NCBI RefSeq assembly: GCF_036884845.1
Contig: NZ_CP145732.1
Coordinates: forward strand, 2,046,001-2,110,000
Direction of reading: 5' to 3'
DNA length: 64,000 nucleotides
Source: Pseudomonas sp. MAG733B
GTDB lineage: Bacteria > Pseudomonadota > Gammaproteobacteria > Pseudomonadales > Pseudomonadaceae
A program made the position numbers and the translations under genes. Numbering within the stretch: position 1 is the first letter of the stretch; every line of letters begins with the position of its first letter. Below, one piece after another: positions 25,942-34,730 of this stretch. Under the pieces are notes generated by a model. The model had not been told where the DNA came from and did not search any database. It saw nothing but the letters and a program-made list of their open reading frames with translations.

Positions 25942-25970
25942 TTCGCTTCCGGCAAAAGTGTTGTTATGAT
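25942..25970 (+). promoter_or_regulatory. probable promoter of tRNA-Ser
   Basis: The -10 TATGAT (25965-25970) has a weak -35 TTCGCT 17 bases upstream (25942-25947) and is followed by a GC-rich discriminator GCGCGCC, common in stable-RNA promoters under stringent control. Confidence 0.55.
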
Positions 25971-25980
25971 GCGCGCCGTT

Positions 25981-26070
25981 GGAGAGATGCCAGAGTGGCC
26001 GAATGGGACGGATTCGAAATCCGTTGTACCTTCACCGGTACCTAGGGTTCGAATCCCTATCTCTCCGCCA
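25981..26070 (+). tRNA. tRNA-Ser (anticodon CGA)
   Basis: A 90-base class II tRNA. The acceptor stem GGAGAGA pairs with TCTCTCC, followed by G and an encoded CCA (26068-26070). The anticodon stem ACGGA/TCCGT encloses the loop TTCGAAA, anticodon CGA, reading UCG. A long variable arm (GTACC...GGTAC) and the T-arm GGGTTCGAATCCC are clear. P. aeruginosa has a tRNA-Ser at the same place after purC. Confidence 0.97.
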
Positions 26071-26078
26071 TTACATAG

Positions 26079-26115
26079 AAAAAGCCCCGTAGCTGAAAAG
26101 TTACGGGGCTTTTTT
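26079..26115 (+). terminator. intrinsic terminator after tRNA-Ser
   Basis: AGCCCCGTA-gctgaaaagt-TACGGGGCT with a flanking A run on the left and T6 on the right; nine base pairs, GC-rich. Confidence 0.92.
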
Positions 26116-26367
26116 GTTTGTCCGGGTTTTCTGGTGTCGGACCCAAGAGTATTCCCGCGTAAGAAAAATATGCCTTTTCACGGGAAAACTTACCTATCCA
26201 AGTCACTTGATTTACCGGTCCCCGAATTCATTGGTCCTCCGGTAATTCAGGGCTTTCCCTGCGAAATATCCCCTGACATTCAAACCCTTCGCCTCGATCA
26301 ATCCTCCTCTACTCTGGTTTTCGCAGGTCACTGATCTGCCGTAACCAGCAATCGCAAGGAGCGATCA

Positions 26368-26559
26368 ATGTATTTTGAGATTTACAGGCAAACCCGTGGC
26401 TCTGTCATGACTGGAAAAGGCCAGTGGCGGTGGCGTTTGCGGGCGGGGAATCATGAAACGATTGCCAGTGGCGAGGCTTACGTCAACAGGTCGGATTGTG
26501 TGCATGCGATCAGTTTGATCAAGGGGACTTGCGATCAGACGCCGGTCAATGAGATCTAG
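26368..26559 (+). CDS. YegP-like DUF1508 protein, single-repeat
   Basis: A 63-aa protein made of one DUF1508 repeat: FEIYRQTRGSVMTGKGQWRWRLRAGNHETIASGEAYVNRSDC, the ~48-residue beta-beta-beta-alpha unit of YegP. E. coli YegP carries two such units; this has one. AAGGAG stands six bases before the ATG at 26368. Function is unknown. The 250 bases between the tRNA terminator and this gene hold only weak open frames. Confidence 0.8.
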   Translation: MYFEIYRQTRGSVMTGKGQWRWRLRAGNHETIASGEAYVNRSDCVHAISLIKGTCDQTPVNEI

Positions 26560-26734
26560 GCTTCAAACGGAGCTGCTCAATCAGAGCAGCTTCGCTTCGG
26601 GGTGAGTGCAGGACCAGTCTTGTGAGCGCATTTGCATTAAATGCAAAAATGCCTGAAACATTTGTTTACTCACATAGACGCCGATTGCGGCAGCTCCCTA
26701 AACTGTCGGCAGTTAATGGGCGCGGGGTCAATGG

Positions 26735-27661
26735 ATGAATCGCAACGAACTACGCAAGGCCGACATCAACCTGATGGTGGTGTTTGAAACGTTGATGCTT
26801 GAGCGCAACGTCACCAAAGTGGCGAAGAAGCTGTTTCTCGGTCAGCCGACCATCAGCTCGGCGCTCAATCGCTTGCGTACGATGTTCAATGATCCGTTGT
26901 TCATTCGAGTCGGTCATCGCATGGAACCGACGGCACGGGCCGAAGAGATTTTTCGGCACCTGTCGCCGGCGCTGGATTCGTTATCGGTGGCGTTGAGCCT
27001 GACTCATGATTTCGACCCGAGCAGCAGCACCATGACCTTTCGAATCGGCATGTCGGACGATGTCGAATTCGGTCTGTTGCCGCCGCTGCTACGGGCGTTG
27101 CGCCAGGAAGCGCCGAAGGTGGTGTTCGTGGTGCAGAACGTCGATTACTGGCGGATTCCTGACTTGCTGGCGTCCGGCGACATAACGGTCGGTGTCAGCC
27201 AGACGCGCGGTTTGCCGGCCAACGCCAAGCGCAAGTTGCTGCGGCACATCCATCCTTGTGTGTTGCGCGCCGATGCCTCCGATACGCCGTTGACCGTTGA
27301 CGAATATTGCTCGCGCCCGCATGTGCTGGTGTCTCATATTGCCAACGTCAGTGGTTTCGCCGATGAGTGGCTTGCGCAGATCGGTCGGGCGCGTCAGGTG
27401 GTGCTCTCGGTGCCGCAGTACAGTTCATTGCCGGCGTTGTTGGCTGGGACTGATCTGATTGCCAGCTTGCCGGATTACACCGCCGAGGCGATGGCGGCAT
27501 CGGGTCAGCTGTTCAAGGAACCATTTCCGTTCAAGACCCCGACCCTTGAGCTGTCGATGGTCTGGCTAAGCCACGTCGACAGCGATCCTGCCGAACGTTG
27601 GTTGCGTTCACGGCTTGAAGCGTTCATGGGGGAGCGCAATCTGTTGTCGCTGCCCCAGTGA
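26735..27661 (+). CDS. LysR family transcriptional regulator
   Basis: A 308-aa LysR regulator: winged helix-turn-helix at residues about 8-65 (INLMVVFETLMLERNVTKVAKKLFLGQPTISSALNRLR) and an effector domain (about 95-300) with the type 2 periplasmic binding fold. It stands 57 bases upstream of the tautomerase-family gene on the same strand, which it may regulate or be co-transcribed with. The effector cannot be read from sequence. Confidence 0.9.
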   Translation: MNRNELRKADINLMVVFETLMLERNVTKVAKKLFLGQPTISSALNRLRTMFNDPLFIRVGHRMEPTARAEEIFRHLSPALDSLSVALSLTHDFDPSSSTMTFRIGMSDDVEFGLLPPLLRALRQEAPKVVFVVQNVDYWRIPDLLASGDITVGVSQTRGLPANAKRKLLRHIHPCVLRADASDTPLTVDEYCSRPHVLVSHIANVSGFADEWLAQIGRARQVVLSVPQYSSLPALLAGTDLIASLPDYTAEAMAASGQLFKEPFPFKTPTLELSMVWLSHVDSDPAERWLRSRLEAFMGERNLLSLPQ

Positions 27662-27718
27662 ACGGGCCAGCACTGTGTTATATCTACGAACTTTCCGCCG
27701 ATTTAAAGGAGTGAAACC

Positions 27719-28084
27719 ATGCCTCACCTGCACTTGGAATACACCGCAAACCTGCCGGAATTGAACGCCGATGTGGCGTTGATGCGGTTGAACAATACGC
27801 TGGTGGCTTCCGGTCAGTTCGGTGCCGAATTCGACATCAAGAGTCGCGCGGTGAAGGTCGAGACGTTCAAGGTTGGCACTGCATTGGCGGAGCGGGCCTT
27901 CGTCCATGTGAAGCTGGCGTTGTTGAGCGGTCGTTCGCCGCAGATCAAGCAGCAGTTGTCCGAAAGCCTGCTAGCGGTGGTGAAAGATCTGTGTGAATGG
28001 CCGACGGGCGTTGAAGTCCAGTTGTGCGTGGAGATCCTCGACATCGATCGCGAGTCTTACGCCAAGACCGCGATCAGCGCCTGA
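27719..28084 (+). CDS. 5-carboxymethyl-2-hydroxymuconate delta-isomerase-like protein
   Basis: A 121-aa protein of the CHMI branch of the tautomerase superfamily. After removal of Met the N-terminal Pro would be the catalytic base: MPHLHLEYTANL. The typical FVHVKLALLSGRSPQIKQQLSE follows near residue 60. In homoprotocatechuate degradation CHMI (HpaF/HpcD) isomerises 5-carboxymethyl-2-hydroxymuconate, but none of the other pathway genes is in this window, so the physiological substrate is open. AAGGAG precedes the ATG. It is flanked by two LysR genes. Confidence 0.85.
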   Translation: MPHLHLEYTANLPELNADVALMRLNNTLVASGQFGAEFDIKSRAVKVETFKVGTALAERAFVHVKLALLSGRSPQIKQQLSESLLAVVKDLCEWPTGVEVQLCVEILDIDRESYAKTAISA

Positions 28085-28087
28085 ATT

Positions 28088-29020
28088 TCAGATTTCCGGC
28101 TCGGCGCAGGCCTTGAGTACTTGTTCGCGCAACCAGGTATTGGCGCTGTCCTGATCGACGCTTTGGCTCCATTGCATGTCGAGGGTAAATCCCGGCAGGC
28201 CATTGGGTGCTTCGCGGTGATCGAAGACGGCCTCATTGGCCAGCAATCGCTGGATACGCCGGGGCAGGGTGAGGGCGAAGTCGGTGCCGGTGATCAATTT
28301 GAGTGCCGCACTGTAGCTGTTGGCTCGGGCAACGATCTGCCGATGTCGGGCTTGTTGCGCCAACCAGCCGTCGACCATGTTGGTGGTGGATGTCCAGGGC
28401 GTCGGAAACACATGCCGGCGCTCGGTAAAAGTTTGCAGGCTCAAGCGTGGCTCGCGCGGGGTGGCGCGTTTGTCGAAGACGCAGACCAGATCATCCTCCA
28501 GTAGCGTCCGCGAATTGAAGTCGCCATGGCTGCGATGAAAGTTCGGGCCGAAACCGATCACCAGATCGAGGCTGCCATCACGTAGTGCTTCAGCCGGGAT
28601 GTCAGTTTCGAGCTTGTGCACATTGACCATCACCGGCAGTCCAGCGAAAGCGAAGTTCTTCAACAGGCGCGGCAAGACCAGTTGCTCGAAGTATTCCGGT
28701 GCGCAAATGTTGAAGGTCGCCGGTTGCGCGGTCGGGTCGAACGCGGGGGCTCCGGCGTGGCACAGGTTGATGCTTTCGAGGATCTTCAGCACGTGGGGAT
28801 ACATGCTGCCGGCCTTGTACGTGGGGCGCATGCCGGTGCGAGTGTTGATGAACAGTTCATCCTCGAAGCTGCTGCGCAGTTTTTTCAGGCAATAGCTTAC
28901 GGTGGACTGGCTGACGCACAGCGTCTCGGAAACTCCGGTGACGCTGTTTTGCTCAAACACGGCGACGAACACCATGAGGTCCTGCATATCCAGCTTTCTT
29001 AGCACGTTACTGTTCAGCAT
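28088..29020 (-). CDS. LysR family transcriptional regulator
   Basis: A 310-aa LysR protein with an N-terminal winged helix (residues about 10-68: LMVFVAVFEQNSVTGVSETLCVSQSTVSYCLKKLR) and a C-terminal effector domain. It converges on the isomerase gene with only three bases between stops and is upstream-adjacent, in the same direction, to the EamA exporter (97-bp gap). The EamA gene is transcribed toward it, so both may share a transcript. Confidence 0.9.
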   Translation of the reverse strand: MLNSNVLRKLDMQDLMVFVAVFEQNSVTGVSETLCVSQSTVSYCLKKLRSSFEDELFINTRTGMRPTYKAGSMYPHVLKILESINLCHAGAPAFDPTAQPATFNICAPEYFEQLVLPRLLKNFAFAGLPVMVNVHKLETDIPAEALRDGSLDLVIGFGPNFHRSHGDFNSRTLLEDDLVCVFDKRATPREPRLSLQTFTERRHVFPTPWTSTTNMVDGWLAQQARHRQIVARANSYSAALKLITGTDFALTLPRRIQRLLANEAVFDHREAPNGLPGFTLDMQWSQSVDQDSANTWLREQVLKACAEPEI

Positions 29021-29117
29021 CCATTCCGTCTCGCGGTGCTCGTTGCGCTAACCGTGCGCAATCTTGTGCGAATGATCCTAGCGGAATGCAGGAGGGAGGA
29101 GAACGTTCCATCGGAAT

Positions 29118-30035
29118 TCAGCTCTGAACCGTCGCGGGCAGTGTGCGTCGGCTGGACATCAGCAACGCCAGCATGCCGGCGACGACCAGGAGTGCGCCTA
29201 GCACTTCCAGTGGCGGTGGTGATTGACGCCACCAAAGCCAGTGAAACAACGTGATAAACAGCGTGCTCAGGTAGATGTAGGAAATGACCGAGGACGGGGC
29301 AATCACGCCAATCGCCCGATGCAGCAGCCAGAATGTCGCCAGTGTGGAAAACAGCGCCAGGTACATCAGCCAATAGAAATCACTCACCGTCAGCAGTGCC
29401 GCCGAGCGCCAGCCACCACTGAAACCGCAGAACGCCAACAGAAACAGTGCGCCGAACAGCATGTTCCAGAACGTCATGCCCACGGGGCCACGGCCCTTGA
29501 AGCTTTTGGCCTTGAGTCGTTGACTGAGGGGTGAGTAGAGCGCCATCGCCAGGCAACCCATCCCGAACACGGACAACGCATACAGCGATGGCAGTTCGCC
29601 GGGGGTGGCGCCTTTCATCACCAGCAGCACAGCACCGGTTGCAGCCATCAGCATCGGTACTAGCCGCTGTTTCAGTTGGCTGTCGGGAATCAACACGGCT
29701 TCAAATCCCAGGGTGAGCAATGGCACCAGAGTGAACATCGTCCCGGTGTTGACCGCCGAGGTGTAGCGCAGCGCCTCGAAGAGTGAACCGAAATACACCG
29801 CCAGCAGCAAACCAAGTACTCCGTGGCCGAGCAGTCCGCGGGCGGTCATGGCGCTGTCGCCTTTGATCAGCAGCAACGGTAAAAACACCAGAGCGCATAA
29901 CAGCAGGCGCAAACCGGTCAGCAGGATCGGATCGATGGCTTGGCTGACCTGAGCCGCAGCGGAAAACGAGACAGCAATCAACAAGGACCAAAGCAACATG
30001 CCCGCGTGGGCGACGGTGAATCCGCTGAGTTTCAT
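29118..30035 (-). CDS. EamA/DMT family transporter
   Basis: A 305-aa inner-membrane protein with ten predicted helices in two EamA repeats (about 10-145 and 160-300), the second ending FSTLATFWLLHRAIGVIAPSSVISYIYLSTLF. DMT carriers of this type usually export amino acids or other metabolites; no substrate can be assigned. The downstream gene is a LysR regulator on the same strand, a common exporter-regulator arrangement. Confidence 0.88.
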   Translation of the reverse strand: MKLSGFTVAHAGMLLWSLLIAVSFSAAAQVSQAIDPILLTGLRLLLCALVFLPLLLIKGDSAMTARGLLGHGVLGLLLAVYFGSLFEALRYTSAVNTGTMFTLVPLLTLGFEAVLIPDSQLKQRLVPMLMAATGAVLLVMKGATPGELPSLYALSVFGMGCLAMALYSPLSQRLKAKSFKGRGPVGMTFWNMLFGALFLLAFCGFSGGWRSAALLTVSDFYWLMYLALFSTLATFWLLHRAIGVIAPSSVISYIYLSTLFITLFHWLWWRQSPPPLEVLGALLVVAGMLALLMSSRRTLPATVQS

Positions 30036-30357
30036 GATGGGTTTCCGGTTCAGTGAGTGTGCCGATTAGGCGCGCTGGGGCTGGAGGCAGCAAATCAGAA
30101 AGTCCGCAGAGGTATTTGAAAATTCAATACGACCCGCCAATGCCCCCTTTGGCAGGCTTGACTGGCAACTTGGCCTGAACCCGAGCTGAACCATTCTCAA
30201 ATAAGTTGAAAGTTTCGAACGAATCGTCGAGGCCAACTAATCGTTGGCTTCTTTTTCACAAAAAATTGATGGTCGGCTGCCTAGAGTTAGTGCTGTCGCG
30301 GTAAATGAAATTTTCACATTTATCGACGGTACTTCTTTTCAGGAACAGCCGATCATC
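30036..30357. other. intergenic region upstream of eptA
   Basis: A 322-bp divergent region between the EamA gene and eptA. It contains a terminator-like hairpin at 30232-30257, listed separately, and a long A+T-rich leader (30250-30340). No clear PmrA box was recognised by eye. Confidence 0.6.
30232..30257 (+). terminator. terminator-like hairpin in the eptA leader
   Basis: GCCAAC-taatc-GTTGGC followed by TTCTTTTT, about 100 bases before the eptA ATG and pointing toward it. It could end a small upstream RNA or attenuate eptA. Confidence 0.5.
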
Positions 30358-32007
30358 ATGTTGAAGATTAAAGCCGTGCGCCCGGAGTGGGTGACACTCA
30401 TTGTCAGCGCCTTTTTATTGACCGCTTTCAATTTTGTATTGTGGCGGCATCTGTTCGATATCACCGCGGCCGACGGTAAAGGCATCGTCATGCGTGTGGC
30501 TTTCGGAGCGATGATTCTCGCGGCGTTCAACATTGTGCTGACCCTGCTGGCGTTCCGGCCTGTCATGAAGCCGCTCCTGACTGTGTTGTTCATGTTCAGT
30601 GCCGGCGTGGCGTACTTCATGAGCCAATATGGCGTCTTGATCGATGCAGGTATGTTTCGCAACTTTGCGGAAACCAATGCCACCGAAGTTCGCGATTTAC
30701 TGTCGATCAAGTTGCTTGTTTATATTGGGTTGCTCGGTGTTTTACCCTCGTGGTTGTTGTGGAAAACCCCGATTAACTATCGTCGCTGGCATCGTGAGCT
30801 ATTAAGTAAGGTGCTGGTCAGTGTTGCATCGGCGGCGGTGATTGGTGGTGTGGCGCTGATTAACTACCAAGGCCTTTCTTCGTTGTTCCGCAATCACCAT
30901 GAGTTGCGGCTTATGGTGGTGCCGAGCAACTACATCGGCGCCTCGTTCGGTTACTTGCGTGAACAGGTTGCGTCTGCGCAGCAACCTTTCACTCAGCTCG
31001 GTGAAGATGCCCAGCGAAACCCCGTCTGGCAAAACCACGGTCGCAAGTCCCTGACCGTTCTGGTGGTGGGTGAAAGTGCCCGGGCCGAGAATTTCGGCAT
31101 CCTCGGCTATGACCGCGACACCACGCCAAAACTCGATAAAGAGTCGGGCCTCATCGCCTTTACTGATGTGCATTCCTGCGGGACGGAGACCGCGGTGTCG
31201 GTGCCTTGCATGTTTTCCAACATGGGGCGCAAGGATTACAACGCCAGCAAGGCAAAGAATGAAGAAGGCCTGCTGGACGTGCTCAAGCGTGCAGGACTCG
31301 ACGTAATCTGGCGTGACAACCAGTCGGGCTGCAAAGGCACTTGTGATCGGGTCACGCTGGATGATGTCAGCAATCTGAAAGACCCGGTGTTGTGTGCCAA
31401 CAGTGAATGTCGCGACGAAATCCTGTTGCAAGGGCTGCAGCACTTTATCGACAACCTGGATAAAGACACGGTGTTGGTGTTGCATCAGATGGGCAGTCAC
31501 GGCCCTGAGTATTTCAAACGCTACCCGAAAGAGTACGAACGCTTTACCCCAGTGTGTGAAAGTAATGCGCTAAACAATTGCAGCCGGGAAAGTATCGTCA
31601 ACGGCTACGACAACACGCTGGTGTATACCGATCACGTGCTCTCGACCCTGATCGATTTGCTGCGCAGCAATCAGGATAAAGTCGATACCGCCATGCTTTA
31701 CCTGTCGGATCACGGCGAGTCCCTGGGAGAGTACAACCTGTTCTTGCATGGCACGCCTTACATGCTGGCGCCGGAGCAACAGAAGCATGTGGCGATGCTG
31801 GCCTGGTTCTCGGACAGCTATCAGAAGTCGTTCTCGGTGGACACCCATTGCCTGCAAATGAGCCGTGAAAAGCCTCTGAGCCAGGACAACCTGTTCCATT
31901 CGATGCTGGGGCTGCTGGAGGTCAGCAGCAAGGTCTACAACCAGGACCTGGATATGTTTGCCGGATGCCGTGGGGCGGTCATCGATGGTGTGTTGGCCGA
32001 CAAATGA
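30358..32007 (+). CDS. eptA: Lipid A phosphoethanolamine transferase EptA (PmrC)-like
   Basis: A 549-aa inner-membrane enzyme that adds phosphoethanolamine to lipid A, which lowers affinity for cationic peptides. Five hydrophobic segments lie in residues 10-170 and a periplasmic alkaline-phosphatase-fold domain follows: zinc ligand Glu239 in VVGESARAENFG, probable phosphate-accepting Thr278 in CGTETAVSVPC, and LSDHGESLGEYNLFLHG near residue 460. Multiple paired cysteines in the soluble domain fit the family. The ATG at 30358 starts the first helix; an upstream extension to 30244 is open but unlikely. Confidence 0.92.
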   Translation: MLKIKAVRPEWVTLIVSAFLLTAFNFVLWRHLFDITAADGKGIVMRVAFGAMILAAFNIVLTLLAFRPVMKPLLTVLFMFSAGVAYFMSQYGVLIDAGMFRNFAETNATEVRDLLSIKLLVYIGLLGVLPSWLLWKTPINYRRWHRELLSKVLVSVASAAVIGGVALINYQGLSSLFRNHHELRLMVVPSNYIGASFGYLREQVASAQQPFTQLGEDAQRNPVWQNHGRKSLTVLVVGESARAENFGILGYDRDTTPKLDKESGLIAFTDVHSCGTETAVSVPCMFSNMGRKDYNASKAKNEEGLLDVLKRAGLDVIWRDNQSGCKGTCDRVTLDDVSNLKDPVLCANSECRDEILLQGLQHFIDNLDKDTVLVLHQMGSHGPEYFKRYPKEYERFTPVCESNALNNCSRESIVNGYDNTLVYTDHVLSTLIDLLRSNQDKVDTAMLYLSDHGESLGEYNLFLHGTPYMLAPEQQKHVAMLAWFSDSYQKSFSVDTHCLQMSREKPLSQDNLFHSMLGLLEVSSKVYNQDLDMFAGCRGAVIDGVLADK

Positions 32008-32128
32008 CCGTATCGGGTGGGCTATTCTCTGGAATGTCAGGTGTTTTCGCTAAAGCTCTTGTTCAGTGGATGCGCGGAAATCGCCGGGGGCGATATATAC
32101 TGCGCGCCATTCTTCAAGGGAGAGCCGT

Positions 32129-33262
32129 GTGGCCATCGATATTCACTGGATTCGCGACAACGATAGCCTCGGCCGGTTTTGCGCCGAGTGGCAGCAGTTG
32201 CCCTACGTTGCCCTCGACACCGAATTCATGCGGGTCGACACCTTCTATCCGATCGCCGGCCTGTTGCAGGTGGGCGATGGCGTACGCGCTTACCTGATTG
32301 ATCCGCTGACCATCGACAACTGGCAGCCCCTGGCCGCGTTGCTGGAAAACCCGGCTGTGGTCAAAGTCGTCCATGCCTGCAGCGAAGACCTCGAAGTCCT
32401 GCTGCGTCTGACCGGCAGCCTGCCGGTGCCGCTGTTCGACACGCAACTGGCCGCCGCTTACCTGAACCTGGGTTTCTCGATGGGTTATTCGCGGCTGGTG
32501 CAGGAAGTGCTCGGCATCGAACTGCCCAAGGGCGAAACCCGCTCTGACTGGCTGCAACGTCCGCTTTCGGAAACCCAGATCAGTTACGCCGCCGAAGATG
32601 CCGTGCACCTGGCGGAAGTTTTCGTACAGCTGCGTCCGAAGCTTTCCGACGACAAATACGCCTGGGTGCTGGAAGACGGTGCGGAACTGGTAGCCAACCT
32701 GCGCCGCGAGACCGACCCGTACGAGGTCTATCGCGACGCCAAGCTCGCCTGGAAACTGTCCCGCGCCCAACTTGCCGTATTGCGTGAACTCTGCGCCTGG
32801 CGCGAGAAAGAAGCCCGTGCCCGCGACCTGCCGCGCAACCGTATTGTCCGCGAGCATTCGCTGTGGCCACTGGCGCGCACTCAGCCGGACAACCTCGGCG
32901 CATTGGCGAAAATCGAAGACATGCACCCGCGTACCGTGCGTCAGGACGGTGAGTTTCTGCTTGATCTGATCAAGCGCTCTGGCAGTGTGTCGCCAGATCA
33001 ATGGCCGCCAGCCGTGCCGGAGCCATTGCCGGTGGACGCCGCCGTGCTGCTCAAACAGCTGAAAGCCATCGGCCAGGCCGAGGCCGAGCGCCTGAACATT
33101 GCGCCTGAGCTGATGCTGCGCAAGAAAACCCTGGAAGCGCTGCTCAAGAGCGGCTTCCCCAATGGTCCCTACCAATTGCCTGATTCGCTGCGTGGCTGGC
33201 GCCGCGAATTGATGGGCCAGGCGCTGCTCGACAGCCTGGCCACCGCCGGAGAACAGCCTTGA
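32129..33262 (+). CDS. rnd: Ribonuclease D
   Basis: A 377-aa 3'-5' exoribonuclease of the DEDDy family that trims tRNA and other stable RNA ends. Exo I lies in [13 protein letters not shown] near residue 29, Exo II in [11 protein letters not shown] near 85 and Exo III around [10 protein letters not shown] near 153. A HRDC domain (about 212-290) follows. The start is GTG at 32129, preceded by AAGGGAG; the frame remains open to 32066. Its stop overlaps ycgL by four bases (TTGA), so the two are coupled, as in P. aeruginosa. Confidence 0.93.
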   Translation: MAIDIHWIRDNDSLGRFCAEWQQLPYVALDTEFMRVDTFYPIAGLLQVGDGVRAYLIDPLTIDNWQPLAALLENPAVVKVVHACSEDLEVLLRLTGSLPVPLFDTQLAAAYLNLGFSMGYSRLVQEVLGIELPKGETRSDWLQRPLSETQISYAAEDAVHLAEVFVQLRPKLSDDKYAWVLEDGAELVANLRRETDPYEVYRDAKLAWKLSRAQLAVLRELCAWREKEARARDLPRNRIVREHSLWPLARTQPDNLGALAKIEDMHPRTVRQDGEFLLDLIKRSGSVSPDQWPPAVPEPLPVDAAVLLKQLKAIGQAEAERLNIAPELMLRKKTLEALLKSGFPNGPYQLPDSLRGWRRELMGQALLDSLATAGEQP

Positions 33263-33552
33263 AACGTATTTGCTCCATCTACCGCAGTTCGAAGAGAAAC
33301 GAGATGTACCTCTATGTGCTCAAGAGCGATGCTCTGGAGCGCGTACCGGAACCGCTGATGGCCGCTTTCGGCAAAGCCATCCACGCCTTCGACCTGGTAC
33401 TGAGCCCCGAGCGCAAACTGTCGCGCGAGGACATCGCCGTCGTGCTGGAAAATCTCGAGACGCAGGGCTATCACCTGCAAATGCCTCCGGCCGAAGACGA
33501 GTACATCGAGCACTTGCCGGAAGAGTTGCTGCGCCGCAACGACCCGATGTAA
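33259..33552 (+). CDS. ycgL: YcgL domain protein
   Basis: A 97-aa YcgL-family protein: [19 protein letters not shown] opens the conserved domain and [13 protein letters not shown] closes it. It starts at TTG (33259) overlapping the rnd stop. The family has a small alpha/beta fold and no established function; constant coupling to rnd suggests an RNA-linked role. Confidence 0.92.
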   Translation: MKRICSIYRSSKRNEMYLYVLKSDALERVPEPLMAAFGKAIHAFDLVLSPERKLSREDIAVVLENLETQGYHLQMPPAEDEYIEHLPEELLRRNDPM

Positions 33553-33608
33553 TCGGCAGACAGGTCCTGTTCAGGGCCTCTGTGAAACACTGGAATGATT
33601 TTGGCGAT

Positions 33609-33662
33609 GGCCGTGGCGACGCAGGGATACTGCGTCGTCGGCCGTTTGCAGCGTTTTTTTTT
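33609..33662 (+). terminator. probable terminator after ycgL
   Basis: GGCCG-tgg-CGACGCA-loop-TGCGTCG-t-CGGCC (33609-33643) forms a long stem; a T9 run follows at 33654-33662 after ten bases, so the layout is not ideal. Confidence 0.5.
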
Positions 33663-33673
33663 AAGGTTGAAGC

Positions 33674-34606
33674 ATGCGCGTTCTGATTGCTGAACACGAC
33701 CACCCTGTGTACGCCCAATTGCTGCGCGAGGCAGCGCCGGAACTGGAAGTGCTGACCAGCGGCGACTCCGCTGAACTGGCCCGTCAGGCCGCTGAGTGCC
33801 CGGTCTGGCTCGGTCAACCTGACCTGTTGGCGACGCTGTTGCGTCAGGGGCACCAACCGCAGTGGCTGCAATCGACCTGGGCGGGAATCACGCCACTGCT
33901 GGCCGACGGCTTGCCGCGCCACTATCGTCTGACCCGCGCCGTGGGGATTTTCGGTCAGGTCATGGCCGAATACGTGCTCACTTATATGCTCGGTCATGAG
34001 CGCGAAGTACTGGCGCGGCTGGTCAGCCAGGTCGAGCGCAAGTGGGACGGTCGCCACGGCCAAAGCCTGTCGGGGCGCAAGGTGTTGATCGTCGGCACCG
34101 GCGACATCGGCCAGACCGTGGCGCAGTTCCTGGTGCCGTTCGGAGTGGAGCTGTACGGAATCGCCAGCAGCGCCCGTGAGCTTGCGCCGTTTGTCGAAGT
34201 CGGTTCACTGGAGGACTTGCCGCGTCTGGTGGGTCAAGTGGATTACGTGGTCAATCTGCTGCCAAATACGCCGAACACCCACGATATCTACGATGCGGCG
34301 CTGTTCAAGCAATTCAAGCCGACGGGGTTGTTCATCAACGTCGGACGCGGTGTAGCGGTGGTCGATGCGGATCTGGTGGATGCCTTGAAAGAAGGGCATC
34401 TGGCGGGGGCGGTGATTGACGTCTGCCGGCAGGAGCCGTTGCCGCAGCGTCATCCGTTCTGGACTGCCTGGGGCCTGTTGCTGACTGGCCACAGCTCGGC
34501 ACCGACTTCGCCATCCCTGATGGTGAAACTGTTTGTCGAGAATCTGCGGGCGTTTGAGGCGGGTGAGGCGTTGCGAGGGGAAGTGGATTTCGATCGCGGT
34601 TATTGA
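33674..34606 (+). CDS. D-2-hydroxyacid dehydrogenase (glyoxylate/hydroxypyruvate reductase-like)
   Basis: A 310-aa NAD(P)-dependent dehydrogenase of the D-isomer family. The Rossmann motif GTGDIGQTV lies near residues 141-149, the catalytic Arg in NVGRGVAVV near 224 and Glu in CRQEPLP near 253; the catalytic His is probably in LLTGHSSAPTSP near 277. The sequence is closest in style to GhrA, which reduces glyoxylate and hydroxypyruvate. It corresponds in position to P. aeruginosa PA1296. Confidence 0.9.
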   Translation: MRVLIAEHDHPVYAQLLREAAPELEVLTSGDSAELARQAAECPVWLGQPDLLATLLRQGHQPQWLQSTWAGITPLLADGLPRHYRLTRAVGIFGQVMAEYVLTYMLGHEREVLARLVSQVERKWDGRHGQSLSGRKVLIVGTGDIGQTVAQFLVPFGVELYGIASSARELAPFVEVGSLEDLPRLVGQVDYVVNLLPNTPNTHDIYDAALFKQFKPTGLFINVGRGVAVVDADLVDALKEGHLAGAVIDVCRQEPLPQRHPFWTAWGLLLTGHSSAPTSPSLMVKLFVENLRAFEAGEALRGEVDFDRGY

Positions 34607-34620
34607 ATTGACGCTTAACC

Positions 34621-34712
34621 TGTAGGAGCCGAGCTTGCTCGCGATAGCGGTCTCGGCATCAACGAAAATGTTGAATGTGATGGCCTCATCGCGAGCAAGC
34701 TCGGCTCCTACA
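34621..34712. repeat. REPIN-like paired inverted repeat, GAGCTTGCTCGCGAT family
   Basis: The 25-base arm at 34621-34645 (TGTAGGAGCCGAGCTTGCTC...) is exactly complementary to 34688-34712, with a 42-base spacer, between two convergent genes. Confidence 0.87.
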
Positions 34713-34730
34713 GTAGATCTGAAGTGTGGC

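Noticed and set aside
26143..26334. small open frame (MPFHGKTYLSKS...) after tRNA-Ser
   Set aside because: No ribosome binding site and no similarity that I recognise; it may be a remnant but cannot be supported.
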